From contig NZ_JAIEZN010000002.1 of the NCBI RefSeq assembly GCF_020169335.1, forward strand, positions 248,001 through 312,000: 64,000 bases of DNA, in the 5' to 3' direction. Shown piece after piece: positions 1-8,199 of the stretch (the stretch's first letter is position 1; the number at the start of each line of letters is the position of its first letter). The translations under genes were made by a program, and so were the position numbers. Source of the DNA: Devosia aquimaris (GTDB lineage Bacteria > Pseudomonadota > Alphaproteobacteria > Rhizobiales > Devosiaceae). The notes beneath the pieces were generated by a model. That model worked only from the letters and a program-made list of their open reading frames with translations, had not been told where the DNA came from and ran no database searches.

Positions 1-2
1 CG

Positions 3-977
3 GTGAGCGCCATCGAACATGCGCTGTGGGATATTGCCGGCAAGGCGGCGAACGTCCCCGCCTACAAGCTGCTCGGCGGCAAGGTGCGCGACAAGGTGCG
101 TGTCTACAATGGCTCCATCCGCCGCAAGCGCGGCGGCGACCGGCCGGAGGACTATGCCGCAGACGTCAAATGGATGATGGAGCGGCCCGAAAACTTCTTC
201 ATGGTCAAGCAGGGCATCAGCTTCCACTCCAACATGAAGGACTCGATCGAGGACTTCCACTATGGCGTGCGCCAGACGCATGCCGGCTACCATGGGGCAA
301 TGGACCAGGGGCAGATTTCCGAGCGCGGCTTCAACCACATGCTCGACTGTGTCGCCGCCATGAAGGAAGTGCTGGGCGACAAGGTGTCCCTGGCTCTCGA
401 CTGCGGCCCCGGCTGGTTCCTCAACGACGCCATCCGCTTTGCCCGCGCCGTCGAGAAATACGACCTGATGTGGCTCGAGGACATGCTGACCGGCGACTAT
501 GTGCCCTGGGTCAATCCGCAGGCCTATCGCGAGCTGACGGTGTCGACCTCAACGCCCATCCACACCGGCGAGCAGATCTATCTCCGGCACAATTTCAAGG
601 AGCTGATCGAGACCCAGGCCGTGCGCGTCATCGGCCCCGACCCCGCCGATATCGGTGGCATCGCCGAGCTCAAATGGGTGGCCGAGCACGCCTATATGCA
701 CTCCATCATGATGGCCCCGCATGGCACGGCCAATGGGCTGCTAGGCCTGGGCGCACTGATCAATATCTGCGCCACGCTGCCAGCCAACTATATCGCCTTT
801 GAGTATCCCAGCGCCTCCGATCCCTGGTGGACCGATATTGTCGTCGGCCTGCCCGACCGCATTGTGGTGGACAGCCATATCGACCTGCTGCCCGGTCCCG
901 GGCTGGGGCTCGACATCGATGCTGACGGCGCGCGCCGCTATCTGCAGGACGAGGATGCCGGCTTCTTTGATCCCTGA
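3..977 (+). CDS. Enolase-superfamily sugar-acid dehydratase (MR/MLE type), 5' end cut off
   Basis: The frame is open at the left edge of the window, so the GTG at base 3 is probably internal and the N-terminal capping domain is partly missing. The visible 324 residues form the barrel of a mandelate racemase/muconate lactonizing enzyme family member. The metal ligands are visible: Asp in ALDCGPGW (about residue 131), Glu in WLEDML (about 157) and Glu in HTGEQIY (about 190). A His in MAPHGTAN (about 240) is a likely general acid/base. Known members dehydrate or racemise sugar acids or hydroxyproline, and the substrate cannot be read from sequence alone. The next gene starts 180 bases downstream and is unrelated, so this is probably the end of a catabolic operon lying to the left. 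Confidence 0.85.
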   Translation: MSAIEHALWDIAGKAANVPAYKLLGGKVRDKVRVYNGSIRRKRGGDRPEDYAADVKWMMERPENFFMVKQGISFHSNMKDSIEDFHYGVRQTHAGYHGAMDQGQISERGFNHMLDCVAAMKEVLGDKVSLALDCGPGWFLNDAIRFARAVEKYDLMWLEDMLTGDYVPWVNPQAYRELTVSTSTPIHTGEQIYLRHNFKELIETQAVRVIGPDPADIGGIAELKWVAEHAYMHSIMMAPHGTANGLLGLGALINICATLPANYIAFEYPSASDPWWTDIVVGLPDRIVVDSHIDLLPGPGLGLDIDADGARRYLQDEDAGFFDP

Positions 978-1157
978 GGCCGGCGGGACCAATAAGCCCC
1001 TTGCCTGCCAATGCCGGCGCCCCGATTGCAAACCACGGGCACCGGCCTTTCTTGCCGTGTTGGGCATGTCTGGTTTTTTGTGAAGTCACTCCGTTAAAGC
1101 ACTGGACCATGCGGCAAAATTCCAGTGTGATCACCCCGCGTTCAATTGGGAGTCATC

Positions 1158-2198
1158 ATGCGCGTGCTCATTGTCGATGACAGTCGATCCAGCCTTGCCA
1201 TGATTTCAACCATCATAAAGGCATCGACCACTGCCGATGTCGAAGCGGTGCTGCATCCGCGTGAAGCGCTTGATCTGTGCGACCAGACTCAGTTCGATCT
1301 GGTGCTGGTGGACCACATCATGCCCGACATGGATGGCGTGCAGTTCACCAGCGCGCTGCGCCACCACGCCGACTATCGTTCGGTACCCATCATCATGGTC
1401 ACTTCCGATGTCGATCCGCACACGCGCATCGACGCCATCCAGGCCGGCGCCACAGATTTCGTCAACAAGCCCTTCGACCCCACTGAACTTCAGGCCCGCG
1501 TCGCCAACCTGCTCGCCCTGCGCAGCGCCCAGGTCGAGCTGGCCAATCGCGCCAGCTGGCTGCACCAGGAGGTCGAACGGGCCACGACCCACCTGCTCGA
1601 GCGCGAAGAAGAGATCATCTGGCGGCTCGCCCGCGCCATCGAATATCGCGATGGCGACACCGGGGAGCATGTTTCGCGTGTCGCCCGGATTGCCCAGCTC
1701 GTCGCCGCCGGTGTCGGCCTGGACCCGCAGCGCTGCCGCATGATCTACCTGGCCGCGCCGCTGCACGACATCGGCAAGATCGGTATCGCCGATGCCATAC
1801 TGGGCAAGCCGGGCAAGCTGACGCCCGAGGAATTTTCCGTCATGCGGCAACATGTCACCATTGGCGCACGCATTCTGGAAAACGGCTCGTCCGAGCTGAT
1901 CCGGACCGCCGAACTGATTGCCCAGAGCCATCACGAGCGCTGGGATGGCACCGGCTATCCTGACCGGCTATCGGGTACCGATATTCCGATCGAAGCACGT
2001 ATTGTCGCCATCGCCGACGTGTTCGATGCGCTGTGCTCCGAACGGCCCTACAAGCCCGCCTGGCCTATCGAAAAGGCCGCCAGCGAGATCCGCGCCTGCA
2101 GCGGCAGTCACTTCGATCCCGATTGCGTTGCCGCTTTCATGGCCAGTTGGCCGGAGATCGAAAAGATCATGGGCCAACCGTCCCTGGCGGCGGACTGA
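1158..2198 (+). CDS. Response regulator with HD-GYP output (c-di-GMP phosphodiesterase)
   Basis: This 346-residue protein joins a receiver domain (about 1-120) to an HD-GYP domain (about 150-330), as in the RpfG family, which hydrolyses cyclic di-GMP. Receiver residues are intact: acidic pair D7/D8, phosphoacceptor D52 in LVDHIMPDMDG and K104 in NKPFDP. The hydrolase domain has EHVSRVARIAQ, the HD dyad at H203-D204 in HDIGKIGI, and HHERWDGTGYP, so it should be catalytic. The ATG at 1158 was preferred over an in-frame TTG at 1146 because GGGAG lies 7 bases upstream of the ATG. It sits immediately before the chemotaxis operon but is separated from it by 532 bases. A link to motility is inference. 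No cognate kinase is adjacent. Confidence 0.9.
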   Translation: MRVLIVDDSRSSLAMISTIIKASTTADVEAVLHPREALDLCDQTQFDLVLVDHIMPDMDGVQFTSALRHHADYRSVPIIMVTSDVDPHTRIDAIQAGATDFVNKPFDPTELQARVANLLALRSAQVELANRASWLHQEVERATTHLLEREEEIIWRLARAIEYRDGDTGEHVSRVARIAQLVAAGVGLDPQRCRMIYLAAPLHDIGKIGIADAILGKPGKLTPEEFSVMRQHVTIGARILENGSSELIRTAELIAQSHHERWDGTGYPDRLSGTDIPIEARIVAIADVFDALCSERPYKPAWPIEKAASEIRACSGSHFDPDCVAAFMASWPEIEKIMGQPSLAAD

Positions 2199-2730
2199 TC
2201 CGTTCGGACTGCGACAAATTGGTACGTATCAGCAATTTAGCTGAGTGCGTTTGATTGCAGCGATATACTGCCGTTCCAGCTGTTAAATGACATGTCTGAT
2301 GGGTTGGTAGAGTATTTTCTCACCCGGACTGACAAATCTTCCAATTGAATCGAAACGAACTGGGCAAGTATATCGCCCCGTAACGAAGCCGTGTGACTCA
2401 AGCACCCGCGCTGAAGACTCTCGTATCGGCATAGCGAGACTCAGACGTGATTCTGGCAAGTTGAAATAAATCAGAAATATATAGCATGAAGATTTGGGAT
2501 CGATCGAGGCTTTGCGCTGCAAAAATCAAATATCGCGCAGTAATATATACTTAATCGAGACCAACTACATTCATATCCACGCCACTGGAAAAGTGGTCCA
2601 AAGAGAAAAATCGACAGCTTGAGGATTCAGCCTCGGGGCGCCGTCTGACGACTGCGCAACGAGCAGGATCGTCACATCCAGCGGAACCCGCCATGATATT
2701 TGTTCTGTATTCTGCCGACGGATCATCCAG
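2199..2730. other. AT-richer intergenic gap before the chemotaxis operon
   Basis: This 532-base stretch is clearly lower in GC than its surroundings, especially 2430-2580, where runs such as AATATATAGC and AGTAATATATACTTAATC occur. A 79-codon frame on the minus strand (2283-2522) has no visible Shine-Dalgarno sequence and no family I recognise, so it is not called. The stretch must hold the promoter of the STAS-cheY-cheA operon. I cannot pick a -35/-10 pair with confidence. The base composition may reflect a regulatory region or a decayed gene. Confidence 0.5.
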
Positions 2731-3078
2731 ATGACCGATGGCAGCGCATTCGTCGTCACCCTCTCGGGCGAAGCGGGGCTGCGAGCAGCGCAGGAAATAG
2801 CCGAAACCCTGCGCAAGGCCCTGGCGACCCACCAATCCATCGCCATCGCCACCCAGGCGATCACGGGCGCCGACATCACCACTATTCAGCTGCTGCTGGC
2901 AGCCCGCAAGCTGGCGCTCGCCAGCGGCAAGTCCATCGCCCTGGCTGGCTCGCCCGCCGGCCCGCTGCGCGAGGCACTGATTGCACTCGGTTGCATTGAC
3001 GCCCAGGGGCGCCCGCTCAGCGACGATGGCGACTTCTGGGCACCCAGCTCCCACCCGAACCAAGGCAAGGCCGCATGA
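2731..3078 (+). CDS. STAS-domain protein, first gene of the chemotaxis operon
   Basis: The 115-residue protein is a single small STAS-like domain: an N-terminal beta strand (FVVTLSGEAGL), a helix, a second strand (SIAIATQAITGADITTIQLLLAARKLA) and a C-terminal helix. It has no membrane segment. STAS domains bind other proteins or nucleotides, and anti-anti-sigma factors are the classical case. The usual conserved Ser or Thr phosphoacceptor in a D-S-S/T motif is replaced here by ITGADITTIQ, where a Thr could serve. It overlaps cheY by ATGA and so is translationally coupled to it. That implies a role in signalling to or assembly of the chemotaxis complex, which is inference. Confidence 0.8.
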   Translation: MTDGSAFVVTLSGEAGLRAAQEIAETLRKALATHQSIAIATQAITGADITTIQLLLAARKLALASGKSIALAGSPAGPLREALIALGCIDAQGRPLSDDGDFWAPSSHPNQGKAA

Positions 3079-3443
3079 GCAAGACCATCCTGACAATCGA
3101 TGATTCCGCATCCATCCGACAGATGGTCAAGATGACACTGAGCGCTGCCGGTCTGAACGTCATCGAGGCCATCAATGGTTCGGACGGCTACGACAAGGCC
3201 ACCGGCAATACCGTCCATGCCGTCATCACCGATCTGAACATGCCGATCATGAACGGCATCGAGTTCATCCGCAAATATCGCCAGCACCCCTCCAGCAAGG
3301 GCATTCCGATCATCCTGCTCACCACCGAGTCCGACGAGGAACTCAAGCGCCAGGCCAAGGAAGCCGGCGCTACGGGCTGGATCGTCAAGCCCTTCAAGCA
3401 GGACCAGTTGCTGGCCGTCATCAAGAAGGTCACCGGCGCATGA
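3075..3443 (+). CDS. cheY: Chemotaxis response regulator CheY
   Basis: This is a stand-alone receiver domain of 122 residues, the usual CheY length. Acidic pocket residues D9/D10, phosphoacceptor D53 (TDLNMP), T83 and K105 (VKPFK) are all present, so it should be phosphorylated by CheA. It starts inside the end of the STAS gene (ATGA) and its own stop overlaps the cheA start in the same way. It is the only free CheY in the window and no CheZ phosphatase gene is seen. Confidence 0.95.
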   Translation: MSKTILTIDDSASIRQMVKMTLSAAGLNVIEAINGSDGYDKATGNTVHAVITDLNMPIMNGIEFIRKYRQHPSSKGIPIILLTTESDEELKRQAKEAGATGWIVKPFKQDQLLAVIKKVTGA

Positions 3444-5485
3444 GCTTCTCCGATCCCAATGAAACCTTCCGCCAGGAGGCGCGCGAGCTGCTCGAACAGC
3501 TCGAATTGTGCCTGCTCGATCTCGAGCACACCCCTGGCAACGACGATCTGGTCAACTCGGCCTTCCGCGCCCTGCACACCATCAAGGGCTCGGGCGCCAT
3601 GTTCGGCTTCACCGCCGTGGCCGCCTTCGTGCATGAGTTCGAAACCGCTTTCGACCAGGTGCGCAAGGGCCAGACCCAGGCCACGCCGACGCTGATCGCG
3701 GTGGCCCTCGACGCCAAGGACCACATCGCCAAGCTGATCGAACATCCCGACCAGGATCACGACGGGTCCGATGCCATTCTGGAGGCGCTGCGTGCCACCA
3801 TAGCCGGCACCGACGTGGTACCGGCCGCACCCAAGGCCGCCACACCCGAGGCCGCACCGGCACAAGACGCGCCTGCAGCCGACCCCGGCCGCTGGCGCAT
3901 TCGTTTCCGCCTGCCCGGCGATGCCCTGGTCTATGGCACCAATCCCCTGCTGCTCCTCGATGAGATCAAGGCCATCGGCCCCTGCACCATCACGGCGCTG
4001 ACCGACACCATCCCATCCCTGGACATCATCGATCCCGAAGTCCCCTATCTGGGCTGGCAGGTCGATCTCGAGGGCCCGGACCCGCACGACGCCATTGATG
4101 ACGTGTTCCTGTTCCTCAAGGATGGCATGGAACTCTCCATCGAACCGCTGGCTGCGGACACGGCGACGCCTGCCGCGCCAGAGGTGACGGCCGTTGAAGA
4201 GGCGCCGGTCGCTGCGTCTGAACCGGTCCCGACTGTCGCCGCACCGCCCGCTGCCAAGCCCGCCCGCACCGCAAAATCGGGCGAAGCCGAAGCCGGCGGT
4301 GGCGAGCGCGCAGCGTCGTCCTCGATGCGCGTCGACGCCGAGCGCCTCGATGAACTGATGGACCGTGTCGGCGAGCTGGTGATCGCCCAGGCGCGGCTCA
4401 CCCAGATCGCCAACATGAGCAGCGACGGCAATCTCAAGACCATCGCCGAGGAACTCGAGCGGCTGAGCTCGGGCCTGCGGGACACCACCATGGGCATCCG
4501 CATGGTGCCCATCGGCACCCTGTTCAGCCGCTTCCGTCGCCTGGTGCACGATCTCTCCCGCGATTTGGGCAAGGAGATCGAGTTCATCACCACCGGCGAA
4601 GATACCGAGCTCGACAAGACCATGATCGAGCGTCTGGCCGATCCGCTGGTGCACCTGATCCGCAACTCGGTCGACCATGGCCTGGAAAGCGCCGAAAAGC
4701 GCCTTGCTGCCGGCAAGTCCGCCCACGGCACGGTGCGCCTGTCGGCCGTCTACGCCGGAGCGGAAGTGGCCATCTCGGTCATCGATGACGGAGCCGGCCT
4801 CAATGCCGAGCGCATCCGCGCCAAGGCCGAGGAAGCCGGACTGCTCGCGCCTGATGCCAAGATTGCCGAGCAGGATCTGTGGCAGATGATCTTTGCGCCC
4901 GGCTTCTCGACGGCCAAGGAAGTCACCTCGCTGTCCGGCCGCGGCGTCGGCATGGATGTGGTCAAGCGGACCATCGATGGTCTGCGCGGCAGCATCGATG
5001 TCTCCACCACGCCGGGCCAGGGCTCGACCATGACCCTGCGCCTGCCGCTGACCCTGGCCATCATCGATGGCATGCTGGTGCGGGTCGGCAATGGCCGCTT
5101 CACCATCCCGCTGGCAGCAGTTGAGGAATGTGTCGAACTGCCCGAGGGCATTGAAGCCAATGCCCGTGGCCGCAACTTCCTCGACATCCGCGGCAGCCTG
5201 GTGCCCTTCCTCCGCCTGCGCGAGGTCTTTGGCACCACCGCACCGCCCGAGCCGCACCAGAAGGTCGTCATCGTCTCGTCCGGCGAAGGCCGCGTCGGGT
5301 TGGTCGTCGATCAGATCATCGGCAACAACCAGACCGTCATCAAGCAACTCAGCAAGCTGCACTCGTCCATCAAGTCGTTCTCAGGCGCGACCATTCTGGG
5401 CGACGGCACGGTGGCGCTCATTCTCGATACCTCGCACCTGGTCGCCTTCGGCCAGGGCTATGTCGACCAAGGGAGAGCAGCATGA
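3440..5485 (+). CDS. cheA: Chemotaxis histidine kinase CheA
   Basis: This 681-residue kinase phosphorylates CheY and CheB in response to receptor state. An Hpt domain (about 1-105) carries phosphorylated H46 in ALHTIKGSG. An alpha/beta segment follows at about 150-240 (from RWRIRFRLPG), where the CheY-binding P2 domain of enteric CheA would be; it does not look like classical P2. Next come a proline/alanine-rich linker, the dimerisation helices from about 293 (RLDELMDRVGELV), and the ATPase domain with N box IRNSVDHGLE (about 405), G1 DDGAGLN (about 449) and G2 GRGVGMDVV (about 500). The C-terminal CheW-like domain begins near 535. The start codon overlaps the cheY stop. Confidence 0.97.
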   Translation: MSFSDPNETFRQEARELLEQLELCLLDLEHTPGNDDLVNSAFRALHTIKGSGAMFGFTAVAAFVHEFETAFDQVRKGQTQATPTLIAVALDAKDHIAKLIEHPDQDHDGSDAILEALRATIAGTDVVPAAPKAATPEAAPAQDAPAADPGRWRIRFRLPGDALVYGTNPLLLLDEIKAIGPCTITALTDTIPSLDIIDPEVPYLGWQVDLEGPDPHDAIDDVFLFLKDGMELSIEPLAADTATPAAPEVTAVEEAPVAASEPVPTVAAPPAAKPARTAKSGEAEAGGGERAASSSMRVDAERLDELMDRVGELVIAQARLTQIANMSSDGNLKTIAEELERLSSGLRDTTMGIRMVPIGTLFSRFRRLVHDLSRDLGKEIEFITTGEDTELDKTMIERLADPLVHLIRNSVDHGLESAEKRLAAGKSAHGTVRLSAVYAGAEVAISVIDDGAGLNAERIRAKAEEAGLLAPDAKIAEQDLWQMIFAPGFSTAKEVTSLSGRGVGMDVVKRTIDGLRGSIDVSTTPGQGSTMTLRLPLTLAIIDGMLVRVGNGRFTIPLAAVEECVELPEGIEANARGRNFLDIRGSLVPFLRLREVFGTTAPPEPHQKVVIVSSGEGRVGLVVDQIIGNNQTVIKQLSKLHSSIKSFSGATILGDGTVALILDTSHLVAFGQGYVDQGRAA

Positions 5486-5982
5486 GCGAAATCAAGGCAG
5501 GCACCATGACGGCGCTGACCCTGCGCCTGCAGGATGAGCTCTTTGCCGTCGAGGCCGAGAGCGTGCGGGAAATCCTTGACCTGGTGCCGATCACCGAGGT
5601 GCCCAATGCATCGCCTTTCGTCAGCGGGCTGATCAATGTGCGGGGGCGCGTCGTGCCCCTGGCCGATCTGCGCGTGATGTTCGGCATGGATCGGCCCGAG
5701 CCGGATGAGGACACCCGCATCGTGGTGATGGAAGTCACCATCGACGGCGAGCCGACGGTGGCCGGCATTCTGGCCGACAAGGTGCACGACGTCACCGACA
5801 TCGAAGCAGCGTCCATCGAGGAGGCGCCCAAGGTCGGCATGCGCTGGCGGCCCGAGTTCATTCGCGGCATCGGCAAGCGCAACGGCGGCTTCATCATCAT
5901 CCCCAACCTGGGACGGATTTTCGAAACACAAGGGGGCAGAAGCCCCTCCTCGGCAGCATCAGAAGAAAGGTCTGCATCGTGA
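5482..5982 (+). CDS. cheW: Chemotaxis coupling protein CheW (copy 1)
   Basis: This is a 166-residue single CheW domain (about 8-145) that links receptors to CheA. Typical blocks are visible: [20 protein letters not shown] first strand and helix, [20 protein letters not shown], and a C-terminal [20 protein letters not shown] tail of about 20 residues rich in Ser, Ala and Glu follows. It overlaps cheA (ATGA) and its stop overlaps the GTG of the first MCP, so cheA, cheW and the receptor are translationally coupled. A second, diverged CheW follows the two MCPs at 10036. Confidence 0.95.
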   Translation: MSEIKAGTMTALTLRLQDELFAVEAESVREILDLVPITEVPNASPFVSGLINVRGRVVPLADLRVMFGMDRPEPDEDTRIVVMEVTIDGEPTVAGILADKVHDVTDIEAASIEEAPKVGMRWRPEFIRGIGKRNGGFIIIPNLGRIFETQGGRSPSSAASEERSAS

Positions 5983-8081
5983 GACTGACAATCAAGACAA
6001 AACTGGCCACCACCTTCGCGGTGATTGTCGCCATGACCGGTGTGGGGATGTTCATGGGCATCCAGAACCTGGGCACCCTCAACCAGTCCCTGAACGGCAT
6101 TGTCGAGGGCAATGTGCAGCGCGTGCAGACAGCCGCCAGCATCAATGCCCACTCGCTGCGGATTGCGCGTGACGAAAAGAACTACATTCTCGCCCGCGCC
6201 CCCGAGGAAATGGCCGCCCTTGGCGAATCCATCGCCAATGAGGAAGCCGCTCTGCAGTCTGAGATCCAGAAGCTCTACGACCTGTCCAGCGAACAGGGCA
6301 AGCCGCTGGTGGACGCCTATCGCACCAGCTGGAATGCCTTCATGGCCATCCACAACCAGGTCGAAGATCTGGCCGACAAGAATTCCGCCGTTGTCGCGCG
6401 CACCCAGGTGGAAACAGCCCGCGCCCTGCAGACGCAGGCCCTCGACACCATCTCGGCTGTCGACAAGCGCCTCGAAGAACGCCTTGCGGTGTCAACCGAC
6501 CCGGCAAGCGTTGCGCTCTATGGGCGCATCCTGCACCTGGAATCGGCAATGGTCGGCCTGGCACGCGATGTGCGCAACGTCATCATCTCCATGGATGATC
6601 CCGCGCTGCAGCAGGATTATGCGGCGACCGTCGACAAGAACGCCGCCAGCCTGCGGGCAGAGGCCCAGTCCATTGGCGCCCTGGTACCCGTCAGCGAAGC
6701 GGCTGCCTACCGCACGTTCACCGAGCAGTTGAACACATGGCTGCCCGAAATCCTCAAGGCGCGCGACCTGGCCCTTGAGAACGGCAATTACTTCGCCACG
6801 CAACTGGCCAACAACGAGGGCCGGAACGCCCGCAACGCGTCGGTTGAAGAACTCAACGCCATCATCGATCTGAACACCGAGCAGATGGCTCAGGCCGCGG
6901 CGGAGGCAACCAATATCTATGAGCAGAGCCGCATGCTGCTGATCGCCCTGTTGATCGGCTCGGCGGTGATTGCCGGCGTTGCCGCAACCTGGATCGTGGT
7001 CTCGATCTCTCGTGCCATGACCAGCGCCGTGCAGCTGGCCAGCGAAGTGGCCAATGGCAATCTGAGCGCCACGGCCTCGGTCAAGGGCGACGACGAAGTC
7101 GGCGACCTGATCAAGGCCCTCAATGGCATGACGCTCAAGCTGCGAGAAATCGTGGGCGAAGTCACCGTTGCCGTCCGCAATGTCGCTGCCGGCAGCCAGG
7201 AAATGTCTGCCACGGCCGAGCAGCTGAGCCAGGGCTCGACCGAACAGGCGTCTTCGACCGAAGAAGCGTCTGCATCCATGGAAGAAATGGCGGCCACCAT
7301 CAAGCAGTCGGCTGACAATGCCAGCCAGACTGAAAAGATCGCCCGTCAGTCGGCCTCTGACGCCATCGCCTCGGGCGAAGCGGTCAACAATGCCGTCAAC
7401 GCCATGCAGACCATCGCCGAAAAGATCATGGTGGTGCAGGAAATCGCCCGCCAGACTGATCTGCTCGCCCTCAACGCCGCGGTGGAAGCCGCCCGTGCCG
7501 GTGAACATGGCCGTGGCTTTGCCGTGGTGGCCTCCGAAGTGCGCAAGCTGGCCGAACGCAGCCAGGCTGCGGCAGCCGAGATCTCGACCCTGTCGGGCAC
7601 GACCGTTAAGGCTGCCCAGTCGGCCGGCGAAATGCTCGGCAAGCTGGTGCCCGATATCCAGCGCACTGCCGAACTGGTGGAAGAAATCTCCGCCGGCAGC
7701 CGTGAGCAGAATGCGGGTGCCGCACAGATCAACACCGCCATCCAGCAGCTCGACAAGGTGACCCAGCAGAACACCTCGGCCGCCGAAGAAATGTCGGCAA
7801 CCTCCGAAGAGCTGGCCAGCCAGGCCGAACAGCTGCAGGCCGTGATTAGCTACTTCCGCATTGAAGCCAGCGACCAGCATGGTGCTGCCGGTGCGATCGC
7901 CCGCAAGGGCAAGGCCGCCGATGCCCGCCTGCGCGACGCCGTCATGGCCAAGGCGCCACACCTCAGCGGCGCCAAGCCCGCCCTGGGCAAGAAGGCAGGC
8001 TCGGGCGGTGGCTTTGACCTCGACCTCGACGATGGCCACGACGACCTCGATGGCGAGTTCAGCCGCCGCGGCGCCGCCTGA
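5979..8081 (+). CDS. Methyl-accepting chemotaxis protein, 700 aa (operon MCP 1)
   Basis: This is a transmembrane receptor. TM1 is at about 12-31. The periplasmic part (about 32-308) is long and all-helical with no Cache fold visible, resembling a helical-bundle sensor. TM2 is at about 312-336, HAMP at about 337-390, and the cytoplasmic signalling hairpin at about 400-635, with the tip [25 protein letters not shown]. The GTG start is supported by AGAAAGG just upstream and by overlap with the cheW stop. The last 30 residues are Asp-rich and end in [10 protein letters not shown]. This tail is shared with the next MCP and differs from the classical CheR-binding pentapeptide. The signalling half is nearly identical to MCP 2, so the two are recent duplicates or are being homogenised. 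Confidence 0.93.
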   Translation: MRLTIKTKLATTFAVIVAMTGVGMFMGIQNLGTLNQSLNGIVEGNVQRVQTAASINAHSLRIARDEKNYILARAPEEMAALGESIANEEAALQSEIQKLYDLSSEQGKPLVDAYRTSWNAFMAIHNQVEDLADKNSAVVARTQVETARALQTQALDTISAVDKRLEERLAVSTDPASVALYGRILHLESAMVGLARDVRNVIISMDDPALQQDYAATVDKNAASLRAEAQSIGALVPVSEAAAYRTFTEQLNTWLPEILKARDLALENGNYFATQLANNEGRNARNASVEELNAIIDLNTEQMAQAAAEATNIYEQSRMLLIALLIGSAVIAGVAATWIVVSISRAMTSAVQLASEVANGNLSATASVKGDDEVGDLIKALNGMTLKLREIVGEVTVAVRNVAAGSQEMSATAEQLSQGSTEQASSTEEASASMEEMAATIKQSADNASQTEKIARQSASDAIASGEAVNNAVNAMQTIAEKIMVVQEIARQTDLLALNAAVEAARAGEHGRGFAVVASEVRKLAERSQAAAAEISTLSGTTVKAAQSAGEMLGKLVPDIQRTAELVEEISAGSREQNAGAAQINTAIQQLDKVTQQNTSAAEEMSATSEELASQAEQLQAVISYFRIEASDQHGAAGAIARKGKAADARLRDAVMAKAPHLSGAKPALGKKAGSGGGFDLDLDDGHDDLDGEFSRRGAA

Positions 8082-8092
8082 CACGTCAATCA

Positions 8093-8126
8093 ACCGGGAC
8101 CGTGCTGATCGCAGCATGGTCCCGGT
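8093..8126 (+). promoter_or_regulatory. Perfect 15-bp hairpin between the two operon MCP genes
   Basis: Bases 8093-8107 pair with 8112-8126 over 15 consecutive pairs (one G-T), leaving a 4-base loop ATCG. No T-run follows, so it is unlikely to be an efficient rho-independent terminator. It sits 12 bases after the MCP 1 stop and 74 before the MCP 2 start. A processing or mRNA-stability element that sets different levels of the two receptors is the simplest reading (inference). Confidence 0.7.
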
Positions 8127-8199
8127 GCACCACCATAGATTACAGCCACACCAACATCGCGGGCACTGAGCGGCCCACCCAGGCAAGAAAGACCTACCA

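Noticed and set aside
1035..1080. Terminator after the enolase-family gene
   Set aside because: The only hairpin (CACGG/CCGTG with a bulge) is weak and is separated from the T-run by about 14 bases.
2283..2522. 79-codon minus-strand frame in the AT-rich gap
   Set aside because: No ribosome-binding site and no recognisable family; AT-rich composition unlike neighbouring genes. Kept only as a note in the intergenic entry.
3188..5362. Very long open frame on the minus strand opposite cheA
   Set aside because: It is a shadow of third-position GC bias: repetitive Gly/Arg/Asp/His composition, no family resemblance, and complete overlap with a well-recognised cheA.
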